A stretch of 64,000 bases of DNA, taken from an uncultured Pseudomonadales bacterium. Its GTDB lineage: Bacteria; Pseudomonadota; Gammaproteobacteria; Pseudomonadales; Azotimanducaceae. The position numbers and the translations under genes were made by a program. How positions within the stretch are numbered: the first letter of the stretch is position 1; the number at the start of each line of letters is the position of its first letter. The notes beneath the pieces were generated by a model, which made no database searches, was not told the origin of the DNA, and was given only the letters and a program-made list of their open reading frames with translations. The stretch is taken from contig OY282379.1 of NCBI GenBank assembly GCA_958295875.1, positions 62,001 through 126,000 on the forward strand, written 5' to 3'. Positions 54,417 through 63,771 of this stretch are shown here, piece after piece.

Positions 54417-54626
54417 GGTGCAACATGGTAGACGCCCCGGTTGGCAACGCCAAGCGCTGAACGGGCTCAGCACCTTCTAGACACCCGCCCCCCAACGGAA
54501 AGCCGCCGGGGGCGACGGTTCAGCAGCCCGCGGGCCGCTGGCCAGTCCTTGCGGGATCACCGAGGTCATCCAAAAGCTCGTCGTCCCTGTTTAGTCGCGG
54601 CGCCGGTCTTCATCCACCACCACGCC

Positions 54627-55763
54627 CTAGGCCAAGGTGAACTGTCGCTGCACATGGGCCATCAAGGAAGGAATGCCGGCGCGCCAAGTCACCGGCGGTC
54701 GCTGGCCCGGCGGGCACCAGATGTAGCCAAGGTGGTTCAACTCCTCCCTTGCGGCGAGCCGAGCGGCAGCGTCCGCGCCGATGGTTGCAAGCGCGGCGTC
54801 GATCTCGCGGTCGCTCGCTTCGGCGTCTGCGCTGGCTTGGAAGACCGGCCACACTGCCGCCGCGGCGGCGAGCAGCCCAGCAGCTTCCAATTCACGATAG
54901 CGATCTTGGTAGTACTCCGCTGCTTGCGCGGTCACTACGGGACGCACGATGTCGACGTGTTCAGTGGTCAGGGACGTCGTGCCGGCCGCCCCGTGCTGCT
55001 GCCACAGTGCATCCCCCCAAAGCTGGACGAAGTACGGATAACACTGGCTCTCGTCCACCACCTGATCGAGCGCATCCGCGTCCAGGCCTACGCCCTGCGC
55101 CCCCAACGGTTCTTGCAGAGCGTTTCGGGCGGTGTCCTTGGAAAGTCTGCCCACACCCAACCGGCCCGCGCCCAAACGATTCCAAAACGAGGCGTCCATC
55201 TTGGCAAGATGGCCCGGCAGGCCCGGCGTCCCTGCCAGCACCAACAGGAAGGGCGCTTCGTCGCGCACCCGCTGGCTCGCGTTCAGCAGTGCGCTCCCCA
55301 CGGCGATGTCCAGCGTGTGCGCTTCGTCCAGCAAGACGGCAAGCGGCTTGGCGCCGCATCTGGCGATCAAACGCTGGGTCAGGCGGGCGGGCGCGTCGGT
55401 TCCCATCTTCCATTCGAGCGAGCCAACGGCAGCGCCCCCCACTTTGCGCGGCAGCAGCCGAGCCAAGGCGGAACGGGGCGCCAACTCGGCGACCAAGCTA
55501 TGCAGATCGGGTATGTCTTGCGGCGTCCACGCAGCCACGTCCACGGCACCGCTCGCCCGACACTCGCGCTTGAACCAGTTGAGCAGAACGGTTTTGCCGT
55601 TGCCTCGCGGGCCGATCAAGACCACGTTGTGCGGCGGCGGCTCGCCTTCCAGCAAGTCCGCTAAGCACCGGGAAAGCAAGGCCTGCTGTTCTTCGCGCCC
55701 ACTCAGCAACGGCGGCGTCGCGCCGTCTCCCGGCGTGAACAAACGGCGCTTGGCGGGCTTCAT
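54627..55763 (-). CDS. AAA-family ATP-binding protein
   Basis: A 378-residue ATPase (ATPase/AAA superfamily, OrcA/ExeA-like). Walker A LIGPRGNGKTVLL near residue 50 and Walker B PLAVLLDEAHTLD near 145 are clear, and a VLAGTPGLPGHL sensor stretch follows. A helical C-terminus ends LNHLGYIWCPPGQRPPVTWRAGIPSLMAHV. No effector domain is seen. It resembles the island ATPases only in fold class. It is flanked by a 219-base divergent gap to the alanine symporter and a 210-base gap to the ferredoxin-like gene, both without recognisable features. Confidence 0.8.
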   Translation of the reverse strand: MKPAKRRLFTPGDGATPPLLSGREEQQALLSRCLADLLEGEPPPHNVVLIGPRGNGKTVLLNWFKRECRASGAVDVAAWTPQDIPDLHSLVAELAPRSALARLLPRKVGGAAVGSLEWKMGTDAPARLTQRLIARCGAKPLAVLLDEAHTLDIAVGSALLNASQRVRDEAPFLLVLAGTPGLPGHLAKMDASFWNRLGAGRLGVGRLSKDTARNALQEPLGAQGVGLDADALDQVVDESQCYPYFVQLWGDALWQQHGAAGTTSLTTEHVDIVRPVVTAQAAEYYQDRYRELEAAGLLAAAAAVWPVFQASADAEASDREIDAALATIGADAAARLAAREELNHLGYIWCPPGQRPPVTWRAGIPSLMAHVQRQFTLA

Positions 55764-55982
55764 GGGGCAAGTCTACCCACGGCCGCGCTTCTAACACGCC
55801 TATCCGTCCGGTTCGCTGTTTGAACGAGCCTGCCGGCAGTTGGCCACGGTGCCGAGCCGCCGCGTTCTCTCACACCCTGCCAGCGCTTGGCCGACTTGGC
55901 ACCGGCGCGCCAAGGGCACGCGCCCGCAGAGCGTTTATGATGGCGAGCACTGGGCGCAACCCATTCCTCGGCGCTTGACCGC

Positions 55983-57407
55983 ATGGACCAGATCATCGAC
56001 GCCGCGGTGCGGCCCCTCGCGGATTTCGTTTCCGCAATCGTTTTCTACAGCGTTCCCCTGTTCGGCGCCGACGTGCCGCTCATCGTCGTCTGGCTCGTGG
56101 CCGGCGGCGTCTTCTTCACCGTTTACCTGCGCTTCATCAACCTGCGCGGCTTTGCCCACGCTGTGCGCGTGGTGACGGGGCGCTACAAAGCGCCCGGCGA
56201 CCCGGGCGAGATCTCGCAGTTCCGGGCGCTCACCACCGCGGTTTCCGGCACGGTGGGCATCGGCAACATCGGCGGCGTGGCCATCGCCATTTCCGTGGGC
56301 GGGCCCGGCGCCACTTTCTGGTTGATCGTCTCTGGCTTGCTCGGCATGTCCACCAAGTTCGCGGAATGTTCGCTCGGCGTGCTGTATCGCCGCAAACATC
56401 CGGACGGTTCGGTGTCTGGCGGCCCGATGCATTACTTGGAGCGTGGCCTCGCCGAACGCGGCTGGGCGCGGCTCGGCCGCGGGTTGGGGCTTTTCTACGC
56501 GGCGGCGATGGTGTTCGGCTGCCTCGGCATCGGCAACATGTTCCAGTCCAACCAAGCCACCGCCATCATCGTGCATGTGACGGGCAGCGAGTTCCTAGCG
56601 AACAACGCGTGGCTCATTGGGTTGTTGCTCGCCGGGTTGATCGGCCTCGTCATCGTCGGCGGCATCAAGTCCATCGCCAGCACCACGGTGCGGTTGGTGC
56701 CGACGATGGCGGTGCTCTATGTGGTGTCCGCCCTGCTGGTCATTGGCTTGAACTTCGAGCGCCTGCCGAGCGCCTTCGTCGCTATCTGGGAAGGCGCCTT
56801 CGCGCCGCAAGGCGTCGCCGGGGGCATGCTCGGCGTCATCATCATGGGCTTTCGCCGCGCCGTCTTCTCCAACGAGGCGGGTCTCGGCAGCGCGGCCATC
56901 GCGCACGCCGCCGCGCAGACGCCCAAGCCCGTGAGCGAGGGTTTCGTCGCCCTGTTGGAGCCCTTCATCGACACCGTGGTGATCTGCACGATGACGGCAT
57001 TGGTCATCATCCTCACGGTTTACGACCCGGCTGACGCCGGCGGCGCCGTGGACGGCATCGCGCTCACCACCCGCGCCTTCGCTTCAACGCTGCCGTGGGC
57101 GCCAGTGCTGCTGTTGGTGGCCGCGCTGCTCTTCGCGTTCTCCACCATGATCGCTTGGGCCTACTACGGCCTAAAGGCGTTCACTTATTTGGTTGGGGAC
57201 GGGCGCGCGAAGGACTTGGGTTTCAAGCTCTTCTATTGCCTTTTCGCCATCGTCGGCTCCAGCCTTAACTTGGGCGCGTTGGTGGATCTCTCGGATGCCT
57301 TGGTGTTCGTTGTGGCGATCCCTAATCTTTTGGGGTTGTACCTGTTGGCGCCGGTGTTGCGACGGGAACTCAATGCGTATTGGCCGGCCGCGGCGGGGAA
57401 GCGCTAG
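55983..57407 (+). CDS. Alanine/glycine:sodium symporter (AGCS family)
   Basis: A 474-residue inner-membrane transporter of the AGCS (DagA/AlsT) family with about ten to eleven helices. The hallmark VAIAISVGGPGATFWLIVSGLLGMSTKFAECSLG lies in the first third, and the FSNEAGLGSAAIAHAAAQT segment later matches the family. It imports small amino acids such as alanine or glycine with sodium. ATG 55983 starts just before the first helix. It converges tail-to-tail with the CoA-transferase gene (10-base gap). Glycine is a product of sarcosine oxidase, but they are far apart, so no link is claimed. Confidence 0.9.
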   Translation: MDQIIDAAVRPLADFVSAIVFYSVPLFGADVPLIVVWLVAGGVFFTVYLRFINLRGFAHAVRVVTGRYKAPGDPGEISQFRALTTAVSGTVGIGNIGGVAIAISVGGPGATFWLIVSGLLGMSTKFAECSLGVLYRRKHPDGSVSGGPMHYLERGLAERGWARLGRGLGLFYAAAMVFGCLGIGNMFQSNQATAIIVHVTGSEFLANNAWLIGLLLAGLIGLVIVGGIKSIASTTVRLVPTMAVLYVVSALLVIGLNFERLPSAFVAIWEGAFAPQGVAGGMLGVIIMGFRRAVFSNEAGLGSAAIAHAAAQTPKPVSEGFVALLEPFIDTVVICTMTALVIILTVYDPADAGGAVDGIALTTRAFASTLPWAPVLLLVAALLFAFSTMIAWAYYGLKAFTYLVGDGRAKDLGFKLFYCLFAIVGSSLNLGALVDLSDALVFVVAIPNLLGLYLLAPVLRRELNAYWPAAAGKR

Positions 57408-57417
57408 ACCGGGCGTC

Positions 57418-59868
57418 TCACCCCACCGCCAGCGAAGCGAAGGCATTGGCGATGCGTTCGTCGTCGTAGCCGAGGATCTCCTGCAACACTTGGGCGGTGT
57501 GCTCGCCTAACTCTGGGCCTGCGTGGCGCGGGCCGCCCGGTGTGCGCGAGAGCTTGAAGCGGCTGCCTTCAACCACCATTTCGCCCAGCCCAGTGTGCGG
57601 CACCGTCACGAAATGGCCGCGATGCGCCAACTGCGGATCGGCCCAGCACTCTGCCGAGTTCTGCACCACATGCGCTGCCACCCCGGCGGCAATCAACACA
57701 GACACGATCTCGTCCTCCGGGCGTTCGCAAGTCCAAGCCGCGATCATCGCGTCGATGGCGTCGGCGCGGCCTAGGCGACCGGCAGCGTTCGCCAAGGCCG
57801 CATCGCCCGCCGCTTCCCCGAAGCCCATGGTCTCGCACAAGGCGAGCCATGCCGCATCGGACTGACACGCGATGGCCACCCAACGGTCGTCCCCTTGCGC
57901 CGGATAGACGCCGTGCGGGCAGAGCGCCAAGTCGCGGTTGCCCATGCGGCGCCAGACTTCGCCGTTCACGCCGCAACGCAGAATCGCCGGCGCCAAGTAG
58001 TGAATGGCCGCTTCGGCCTGCGACACGTCGATGTGCTGCCCTGCCCCGGTCTTGCGGCGGTGCTCAAGCGCGGCCAGCAGGGATACCAGCATCATGCGCG
58101 GCGACACGCCGTCCGTGTAGGCGAGATATGGGCCCGCCGGCGAACGATCCGGCCAACCCGTCAGGTCGTAGAAGCCGGTGAGCGCCGCCGCCATGTTGCC
58201 GTACCCCGGCACGCCGGCGCGGGGGCCGGTTTGCCCCATCAGGCAACTGCTCAGCATGATGATGGACGGATTCACCTCCCTCAAGGCGGCGTAGTCCAAC
58301 CCCCAGCCCTTCATCGCCTTCGGCGAGAAGGATTCCGTCACCACGTCTGCCCAGCGCACGAGGTCCAAGATCACATCGCGGCCGGCGGGGTTGCCCGGAT
58401 CGATGGTGACGCCGAGTTTGCCGGCGTTGAAATTGCCGAACGCCACGCCGGTCTCCACGCCCGGTTCGCCATCCTTGAAGGGGGGCGCCGCCCGCGCCGG
58501 TTCCATGTGCGCGCCGCTGGACTCCACCTTGACGACCGTGGCGCCATAGTCCGCCAGCACGCGGGAGAAGAACGGGCCGGCAATCACCCACATGAAGTCC
58601 AGCACCTTGAGGCCCGCCAAGGGGCGCGGATCTGCCGTGTCGGCGGCCCAAGCGGGGCCGGCGCTGCCCGTCTGCGCCGCTCTTGCCCGCCGCGCTGGCG
58701 GCCCCTCGCTGGCGGCAAGCCGCGGCGCCGGCGCCGACGCGCCAACTGGCGTGGCGGAGAACTTGGCGAATGGCCCCGGCGCCGGCACCGCGCCGCCATC
58801 ACCCACTTCGAGCGCGGCCCAGAAATCTCGCGCCTTGAAGTGGGGTTCGTCCAACAAGCCCTGCACATCGAACGTGGGCGCGATGTAGATGCCGCGCTCG
58901 ATGCCCTCCCGAAACAGCTCCTGCTGCGTGCGTTGCAACGTGAACGCCTCGATCTTCCGGCACAGATCGAAGTACGGCGTTGGCGACTGCTCCTGCTGCA
59001 CCATCGCGGCGATTTCGAGCCCCCAATCCTTCGCCGCATCCTCCGCGGTGCAGGCGCCGTGCTCCAGCAGCCAGTTCAAGAGCCGTTGGTTCGCTGCGGT
59101 GAAGGCGTGGCCGAAGAGCAGCGTGAGGGCGATGTGGCCATCCTTGCAAGGCCACGTCAGCTTGACAGGGAATGTCGCTGCGAGGCCGCCGGCGACACGC
59201 TGCACGATGAGCCCCGCATTGTTGGGAGCGCCGAGGTTGGCCGACAGCGCCGCCTGCGCCGAAGATTGCTGCGCCGAGACGTCCACATGCTGGCCGCGGC
59301 CATCCACATGCCGCGCCTGCAGCGCGATGAGTGCCGCGCCCGCCGCATCCGCCCCAGCGTGCAGGAAAGACTGCGGAACGCTGGTGCGCACGGGCGCGCG
59401 GTCTGCGTCCCCGGCAAGGGCATGGGCGCCGGAAGCGGCCCACACCGTTAAGTCCGTGGCGGGCCAATCCGCCTTCGGGCCGGTGCGCCCGAACGGGCTG
59501 ATGGAAACGACGATCAGCGCTGGGTTGATGGCGGCCAGCGTCTCGTAGCCGGCACCAAGCGCTTGTGCCCGCTCTGCCGGGAAGGACTCGATGACGAAAT
59601 CTGCCCCAGCGACCAGATCATGGAACCTGGCGCGGCCTTCCCGCCCCTCAAGATCCAATGCGCAGCCCGTCTTGCCCCGCGCATATGCCTGCCACCACAG
59701 GCTTCGCTCGGCGTCGGCCAGCCCCTTCCCGAACGGCGGCAGGGCCCGCGCCGGCGAACCACCGGGCGGTTCAATGGCGATCACTTCCGCGCCGAGCTGA
59801 GCCAAGATGTAGCCGCAAAAGAAACCACGCTCATCCGTCAGGTCGAGCACGCGATAGGATGAGAGCAC
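57418..59868 (-). CDS. Fused double CaiB/BaiF family III CoA-transferase
   Basis: An 816-residue fusion of two class III CoA-transferase domains, about 1-390 and 415-816, each with the start pattern SYRVLDL / LAGLKVLDF and the GRTGPKA / GQTGPRA loop. The C-terminal half keeps the catalytic Asp (D586, LAYTDGVSPRMM); in the N-terminal half the aligned position is not Asp (QSFLHAGADA), so that half may be inactive. Class III enzymes move CoA between carboxylic acids, in CaiB between butyrobetainyl-CoA and carnitine. GTG 59868 is the start. The substrate is unknown, and it is 23 kb from the carnitine operon. Confidence 0.85.
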   Translation of the reverse strand: MLSSYRVLDLTDERGFFCGYILAQLGAEVIAIEPPGGSPARALPPFGKGLADAERSLWWQAYARGKTGCALDLEGREGRARFHDLVAGADFVIESFPAERAQALGAGYETLAAINPALIVVSISPFGRTGPKADWPATDLTVWAASGAHALAGDADRAPVRTSVPQSFLHAGADAAGAALIALQARHVDGRGQHVDVSAQQSSAQAALSANLGAPNNAGLIVQRVAGGLAATFPVKLTWPCKDGHIALTLLFGHAFTAANQRLLNWLLEHGACTAEDAAKDWGLEIAAMVQQEQSPTPYFDLCRKIEAFTLQRTQQELFREGIERGIYIAPTFDVQGLLDEPHFKARDFWAALEVGDGGAVPAPGPFAKFSATPVGASAPAPRLAASEGPPARRARAAQTGSAGPAWAADTADPRPLAGLKVLDFMWVIAGPFFSRVLADYGATVVKVESSGAHMEPARAAPPFKDGEPGVETGVAFGNFNAGKLGVTIDPGNPAGRDVILDLVRWADVVTESFSPKAMKGWGLDYAALREVNPSIIMLSSCLMGQTGPRAGVPGYGNMAAALTGFYDLTGWPDRSPAGPYLAYTDGVSPRMMLVSLLAALEHRRKTGAGQHIDVSQAEAAIHYLAPAILRCGVNGEVWRRMGNRDLALCPHGVYPAQGDDRWVAIACQSDAAWLALCETMGFGEAAGDAALANAAGRLGRADAIDAMIAAWTCERPEDEIVSVLIAAGVAAHVVQNSAECWADPQLAHRGHFVTVPHTGLGEMVVEGSRFKLSRTPGGPRHAGPELGEHTAQVLQEILGYDDERIANAFASLAVG

Positions 59869-60021
59869 GATGCCGGCCTCCTAGCGATTGGGCGAAGGGC
59901 GGCGATGGCTTGCCAAATCGCCGCGCCCGCCCATGATAGCCCCGCATCCGCGCAGCCGCGCCCGACCTGAGCGGTGGTGAGCGCAACTGTGACAACCCTT
60001 GGAGAGCAGCCAGCCAAAGCC

Positions 60022-61560
60022 ATGAGCAAGCGTCCTCACATCATCATCTTCAACCCAGACCAGTGGCGCGGCGACGCGCTGGGGCATCTGGGCCATCCGG
60101 CCGTGCAAACGCCGCAGTTGGACAGCTTCGCAGCGCAAGATGCCGTGTCGTTCCGCAACGCCTTCGCGCAGGCCACCGTCTGCACGCCAAGCCGCTGCGC
60201 CTTCATGACCGGTTGGTATCCCCATGTGCGTGGCCACCGCACCATGCACCGGATGTTGAACCCCGGCCTCGGCGAGCCGAACCTGCTGCAGACGTTGCGC
60301 GACAACGGCTACTTCGTGTGGTGGGGTGGCAAGAATGACCTGGTGCCCGGCCAACTCGGCCACGCCGAGCATTGCGACATCCAGTTTCGCCCCACGCCGG
60401 CAGACTACGAGCGTTGGGGCGTGAGGCGCCGCCACAGCAACCACGGCGGCGACCTCGCGTGGCGTGGCGCGCCAGAAGGCGACAACTACTACAGCTTCCT
60501 GAAAGGACGGTTGGACACCCCGCCGGGCGAAGTGTGGTTCGACAGCGACTGGGCGATGGTCCACGGTGCCATCGATTTTCTGCGCGCCTGGCAGGGCGAG
60601 CAGCCCGTCTGCGTCTTCCTGCCCCTCGGCTACCCCCACCCGCCGTATTGCGTGGAAGAGCCGTGGCACTCGCTCACCGAACGCGGCGCGATGCCAGAAC
60701 GCCATCGCTACGACACGTGGGACGACAAGCCGCGGCTGCTCCGCGAGATGCGTGACAACCAAGGCCTCGCCGGCTGGAGCGAGGAGCGCTGGCGCGAGCT
60801 GCGCGCCACCTACTACGGCATGTGCAGCCGCGTGGACCACCAATTCGGCATGTTGCGCGACGCGCTCAAGGAAACCGGCCACTATGACGACAGCGCCATC
60901 TTCGTCTTCTCGGACCACGGCGATTTCACTGGCGACTACGGCTTGGTGGAGAAGACGCAAAACACCTTCCAGGATTGCCTCTCCCGCGTGCCCTTCCTGG
61001 TGAAGCCACCGGCCAGCGTCAACGTGCAACCCGGCGTGCGCGAGCAGCTCGTCGAGCTCATTGACTTTCCCGCCACCGCGCACGATCTGGCCGGCATCGA
61101 TTGCGGCTACTGGCATTTCGGGCGCAGCCTCACGCCGCTGTTCGCCGATGCGGCCCGCCCCCACCGCGATGCGGTGTTCTGCGAGGGCGGTCGGCTGCGC
61201 GGCGAGGGACAGGCCAGCGAACGGGAGAGCTTGGCGGCCGGCACGCCGGAAGCTCTCCGCAAAACCGCCATCGGCCTCTACATGCCGCGCATCACCGTTC
61301 AGTTGCAGGAGGCGGAGCGCCTGCCGCACACCAAGGCGGCCATGTGCCGCACAGAGCGCTTCAAGTACGTCCGGCGCGCCTTTGAGCCGGACGAGTTCTA
61401 CGACTTGGTGGAAGACCCTGGCGAGACGCGCAACCGCATCTTGGACCCGACATGCCAAGACGCGGTGCAGGGCCTCAAGGAACGCATGCTGAGCTGGTAC
61501 ATGGAAACCTGCGATGTGGTGCCCATGCAGTCCGACCAGCGGTACTTTCGGTCCGCGTAA
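60022..61560 (+). CDS. Sulfatase (formylglycine-dependent), cytosolic type
   Basis: A 512-residue sulfatase without a signal peptide. The N-terminal HIIIFNPDQWRGDALGHLGHP gives the first metal-binding Asp, CTPSRCAFMTG is the formylglycine motif (C-x-P-x-R), and SDHGDFTGDYG supplies the C-terminal metal site. It resembles choline-sulfatase/phosphonate-monoester-hydrolase-type members more than the secreted sulfatase at 14617. ATG 60022 is chosen at the typical SKRPHIIIF start; an ATG at 59974 would add 16 residues. The upstream 153-base region shares the divergent gap with the CoA-transferase gene. Confidence 0.87.
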   Translation: MSKRPHIIIFNPDQWRGDALGHLGHPAVQTPQLDSFAAQDAVSFRNAFAQATVCTPSRCAFMTGWYPHVRGHRTMHRMLNPGLGEPNLLQTLRDNGYFVWWGGKNDLVPGQLGHAEHCDIQFRPTPADYERWGVRRRHSNHGGDLAWRGAPEGDNYYSFLKGRLDTPPGEVWFDSDWAMVHGAIDFLRAWQGEQPVCVFLPLGYPHPPYCVEEPWHSLTERGAMPERHRYDTWDDKPRLLREMRDNQGLAGWSEERWRELRATYYGMCSRVDHQFGMLRDALKETGHYDDSAIFVFSDHGDFTGDYGLVEKTQNTFQDCLSRVPFLVKPPASVNVQPGVREQLVELIDFPATAHDLAGIDCGYWHFGRSLTPLFADAARPHRDAVFCEGGRLRGEGQASERESLAAGTPEALRKTAIGLYMPRITVQLQEAERLPHTKAAMCRTERFKYVRRAFEPDEFYDLVEDPGETRNRILDPTCQDAVQGLKERMLSWYMETCDVVPMQSDQRYFRSA

Positions 61561-61649
61561 GGGTTGCTTGGCATGGGCCTGCGGGGACAGAGACCAGCCA
61601 CCGGGCACGGCAGCCCGCCCGCTCGAGAGTCAGCCGCAGCGCGGGAACG

Positions 61650-62225
61650 TCAGGGCCGCCTAGCCGCCAGCCGAGCCAGCGCCATGACCGCACCGTCCGG
61701 ATCCACCGTCACGCCCTCCCAATGGTCGAGGATGTCGAGGCCCGCGGCAGCTTCCAGCAACGCGCCCGGCGACACGCGGAACGCCGGGTTGCGCGGGCCG
61801 CCAACATCCTGCGTCGTTTGCAAGTGTTCCTCCGCCACCAGCACGCCACCCGGCGCGAGCCACTCGCCAAGTTGCCGCAACAGCGCTTGGTCCACATAAC
61901 GGATCATGGCGATGAGCGTGAACTCGCCGGCAACGCCAAGGCCATCGTCCAAATCCCTCTCCAGCCAAGTGGCGGCGAGCCCCCGCCCCGCGGCGGCGGC
62001 CGCGGCTTGCGCCAGCGCAGTGGGCGACACATCCACGCCGGTGACGTCAAAGCCGAGTTGCGCCAAATGGAGCGCGTTGCGCCCACGGCCGCAGGCAACG
62101 TCCAGTGCGCGTCCCGGCGGCGCGGCCGCCGCCCACTCGGTGAGCCATGCGCTCGGCTGCTTCCGCTCAGCGTAGGCGCCTTCACGGTAGCGCGCCTCCC
62201 AACGGCAACGGTCGGCGGCGCTCAA
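61650..62225 (-). CDS. Class I SAM-dependent methyltransferase
   Basis: A 191-residue methyltransferase resembling TehB/thiopurine methyltransferase types. Motif I is LDVACGRGRNALHLA with the acidic end GVDVS after the second strand; WLERDLDD and FTLIAMIRYV follow. TTG 62225 is preferred because it overlaps the upstream gene's stop by 4 bases (TTGA); a TTG at 62243 is the alternative. The acceptor is unknown. It is coupled to the hydrolase lipoprotein gene upstream. Confidence 0.8.
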   Translation of the reverse strand: MSAADRCRWEARYREGAYAERKQPSAWLTEWAAAAPPGRALDVACGRGRNALHLAQLGFDVTGVDVSPTALAQAAAAAAGRGLAATWLERDLDDGLGVAGEFTLIAMIRYVDQALLRQLGEWLAPGGVLVAEEHLQTTQDVGGPRNPAFRVSPGALLEAAAGLDILDHWEGVTVDPDGAVMALARLAARRP

Positions 62226-63757
62226 CAGTTCTCCAACACCCAAGCGCCGATGGCCGTCAGGGCCGCCGGCGCCATGGTCTCATCGATGCGCGCGTACTCC
62301 TCCGGCGAACCCGTCTCCGCGGTCTGGAAGAGGTGGTTCAAGCCCGGCAACACGCGCAGGTCGATGGCACCTGTCACGGCGTTCACCGCTTGCACCACCG
62401 GCATGCTCTGCGTCGGCGGCACTTGCAGGTCCAGCTCGCCATAGAGCGCGAGCATCGGCACCCGCGCCGCCAACAAGTCTTCCCGCGGGTCATAGTTCAG
62501 GAACTCGAGGAACCAGGGCGAGACGACGAAATCAACGAGGGCGGCGTTGTCGGCATCGAGCTGCAGCAGGGTGCGTTCGACGAAGTTGAACTCTGCCACC
62601 GCGGCGGCGTAGCGCTCAAGCCCTGCGGCGCGGCGCTCCTCCCAAGTGCCCGGCGCGCGCGCCACGGCGTACAGCGTCGCCTGCAAATCGGCGAACTGCT
62701 CGATGGTGGAATCAAACAGCGGCGTCGAGCCGGCGTCGAGCACCAAACGAATCTGGCGTTGATGCAGCGCCTCGCCAGACACGGCGGGCCCCGCCAACAT
62801 CACCGCGCAAGCGAGGCCGGCGTCGCCGGCCGCGAGCTGCGCCGCCACCAACCCGCCCTCGCTGTGGCCAATCACGCCGATGCGCTGCGCGGCGATTTCT
62901 TCCCGCTGTCGCAGCCACGCCACCGCCGCCGCGGCGTCGGCAGCAAAGTCTCTGGTGACGGCCTTCGCAAAGTCGCCGGTGGAGTCGCCGACGCCACGGT
63001 CGTCGTAACGCAACACGCCGACGCCATTGCGCGACAGATGATCTGCTAGCACCGAAAACGGCTTGTGGCCAAGCAAGGTCTCGTCCCGGTCTTGCGGCCC
63101 GGAGCCAGTCACCAAAACCACGGTCGGGAACGGGCCGCTCGGCGGCAGCGTCAACGTGCCGGCCAACATGACATCCGGCGCCCCGCCGGGCAGCGTGACG
63201 TCCTGCACAGCGTAGGGAAACGGCGGCTTGGGCGTTTGCGGGCGCGGGCGCTCCGAGGGCTTGTCCACCTTGGCCAGGTTGAGATCCATCCCCACGCCCT
63301 GATGCCACTCCCCTTCGAGCGTCCCCGGCGCGGCCATGACGCCGGAGTATGAAGCCGCCAACGCCTTGATGTGCAAGGCGAAGCGCTCGCCATCAAAGCG
63401 CGCGTCGTCCACCGCGATGCCGAGGGCGCCCTGGTCTGGGCTGTCCAATGTCGCCGACAAGGCGCCATCGGCTTGCGTCACCCGCACAATGATCCGCAGG
63501 TCCGCATCTTCCAGCCGACCCTCCCAAATGCCGACGATGCGCTCCGCTTGCACCGGCGTCTCCGGCAAGGACTCAATGTCCATGGCCGGCGAGCAGCCCA
63601 CCAAGGTAAAGGGGATGAAGGGGAGGAGCGCCCACCACGCAAACGAGTTTGGGCCCAGCCCCCGCTTCGCCTGCCGGCCCGCACTGCAACCGCCAGCGCG
63701 TGGCGCAGTTGAGGCACCGCCCCCGTCTCGGCACAGCTCAAGCGCTAGGTTCGCCAC
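62222..63757 (-). CDS. Alpha/beta hydrolase lipoprotein
   Basis: About 511 residues from a GTG at 63757. Near residue 55 a lipobox (LLPFIPFTLVGCSP) suggests a lipoprotein anchored in the envelope; the true start may be later than 63757. Residues about 70-165 are a small beta-rich domain (GIWEGRLEDADLRIIV), then an S33/dienelactone-type hydrolase domain with VVLVTGSGPQDRDE, YDDRGVGDSTG, nucleophile GHSEGG and a C-terminal GLNHLF with the catalytic His. The substrate is unknown. The stop overlaps the methyltransferase start. Confidence 0.83.
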   Translation of the reverse strand: MANLALELCRDGGGASTAPRAGGCSAGRQAKRGLGPNSFAWWALLPFIPFTLVGCSPAMDIESLPETPVQAERIVGIWEGRLEDADLRIIVRVTQADGALSATLDSPDQGALGIAVDDARFDGERFALHIKALAASYSGVMAAPGTLEGEWHQGVGMDLNLAKVDKPSERPRPQTPKPPFPYAVQDVTLPGGAPDVMLAGTLTLPPSGPFPTVVLVTGSGPQDRDETLLGHKPFSVLADHLSRNGVGVLRYDDRGVGDSTGDFAKAVTRDFAADAAAAVAWLRQREEIAAQRIGVIGHSEGGLVAAQLAAGDAGLACAVMLAGPAVSGEALHQRQIRLVLDAGSTPLFDSTIEQFADLQATLYAVARAPGTWEERRAAGLERYAAAVAEFNFVERTLLQLDADNAALVDFVVSPWFLEFLNYDPREDLLAARVPMLALYGELDLQVPPTQSMPVVQAVNAVTGAIDLRVLPGLNHLFQTAETGSPEEYARIDETMAPAALTAIGAWVLENC

Positions 63758-63771
63758 GGCACCTGCGACCG

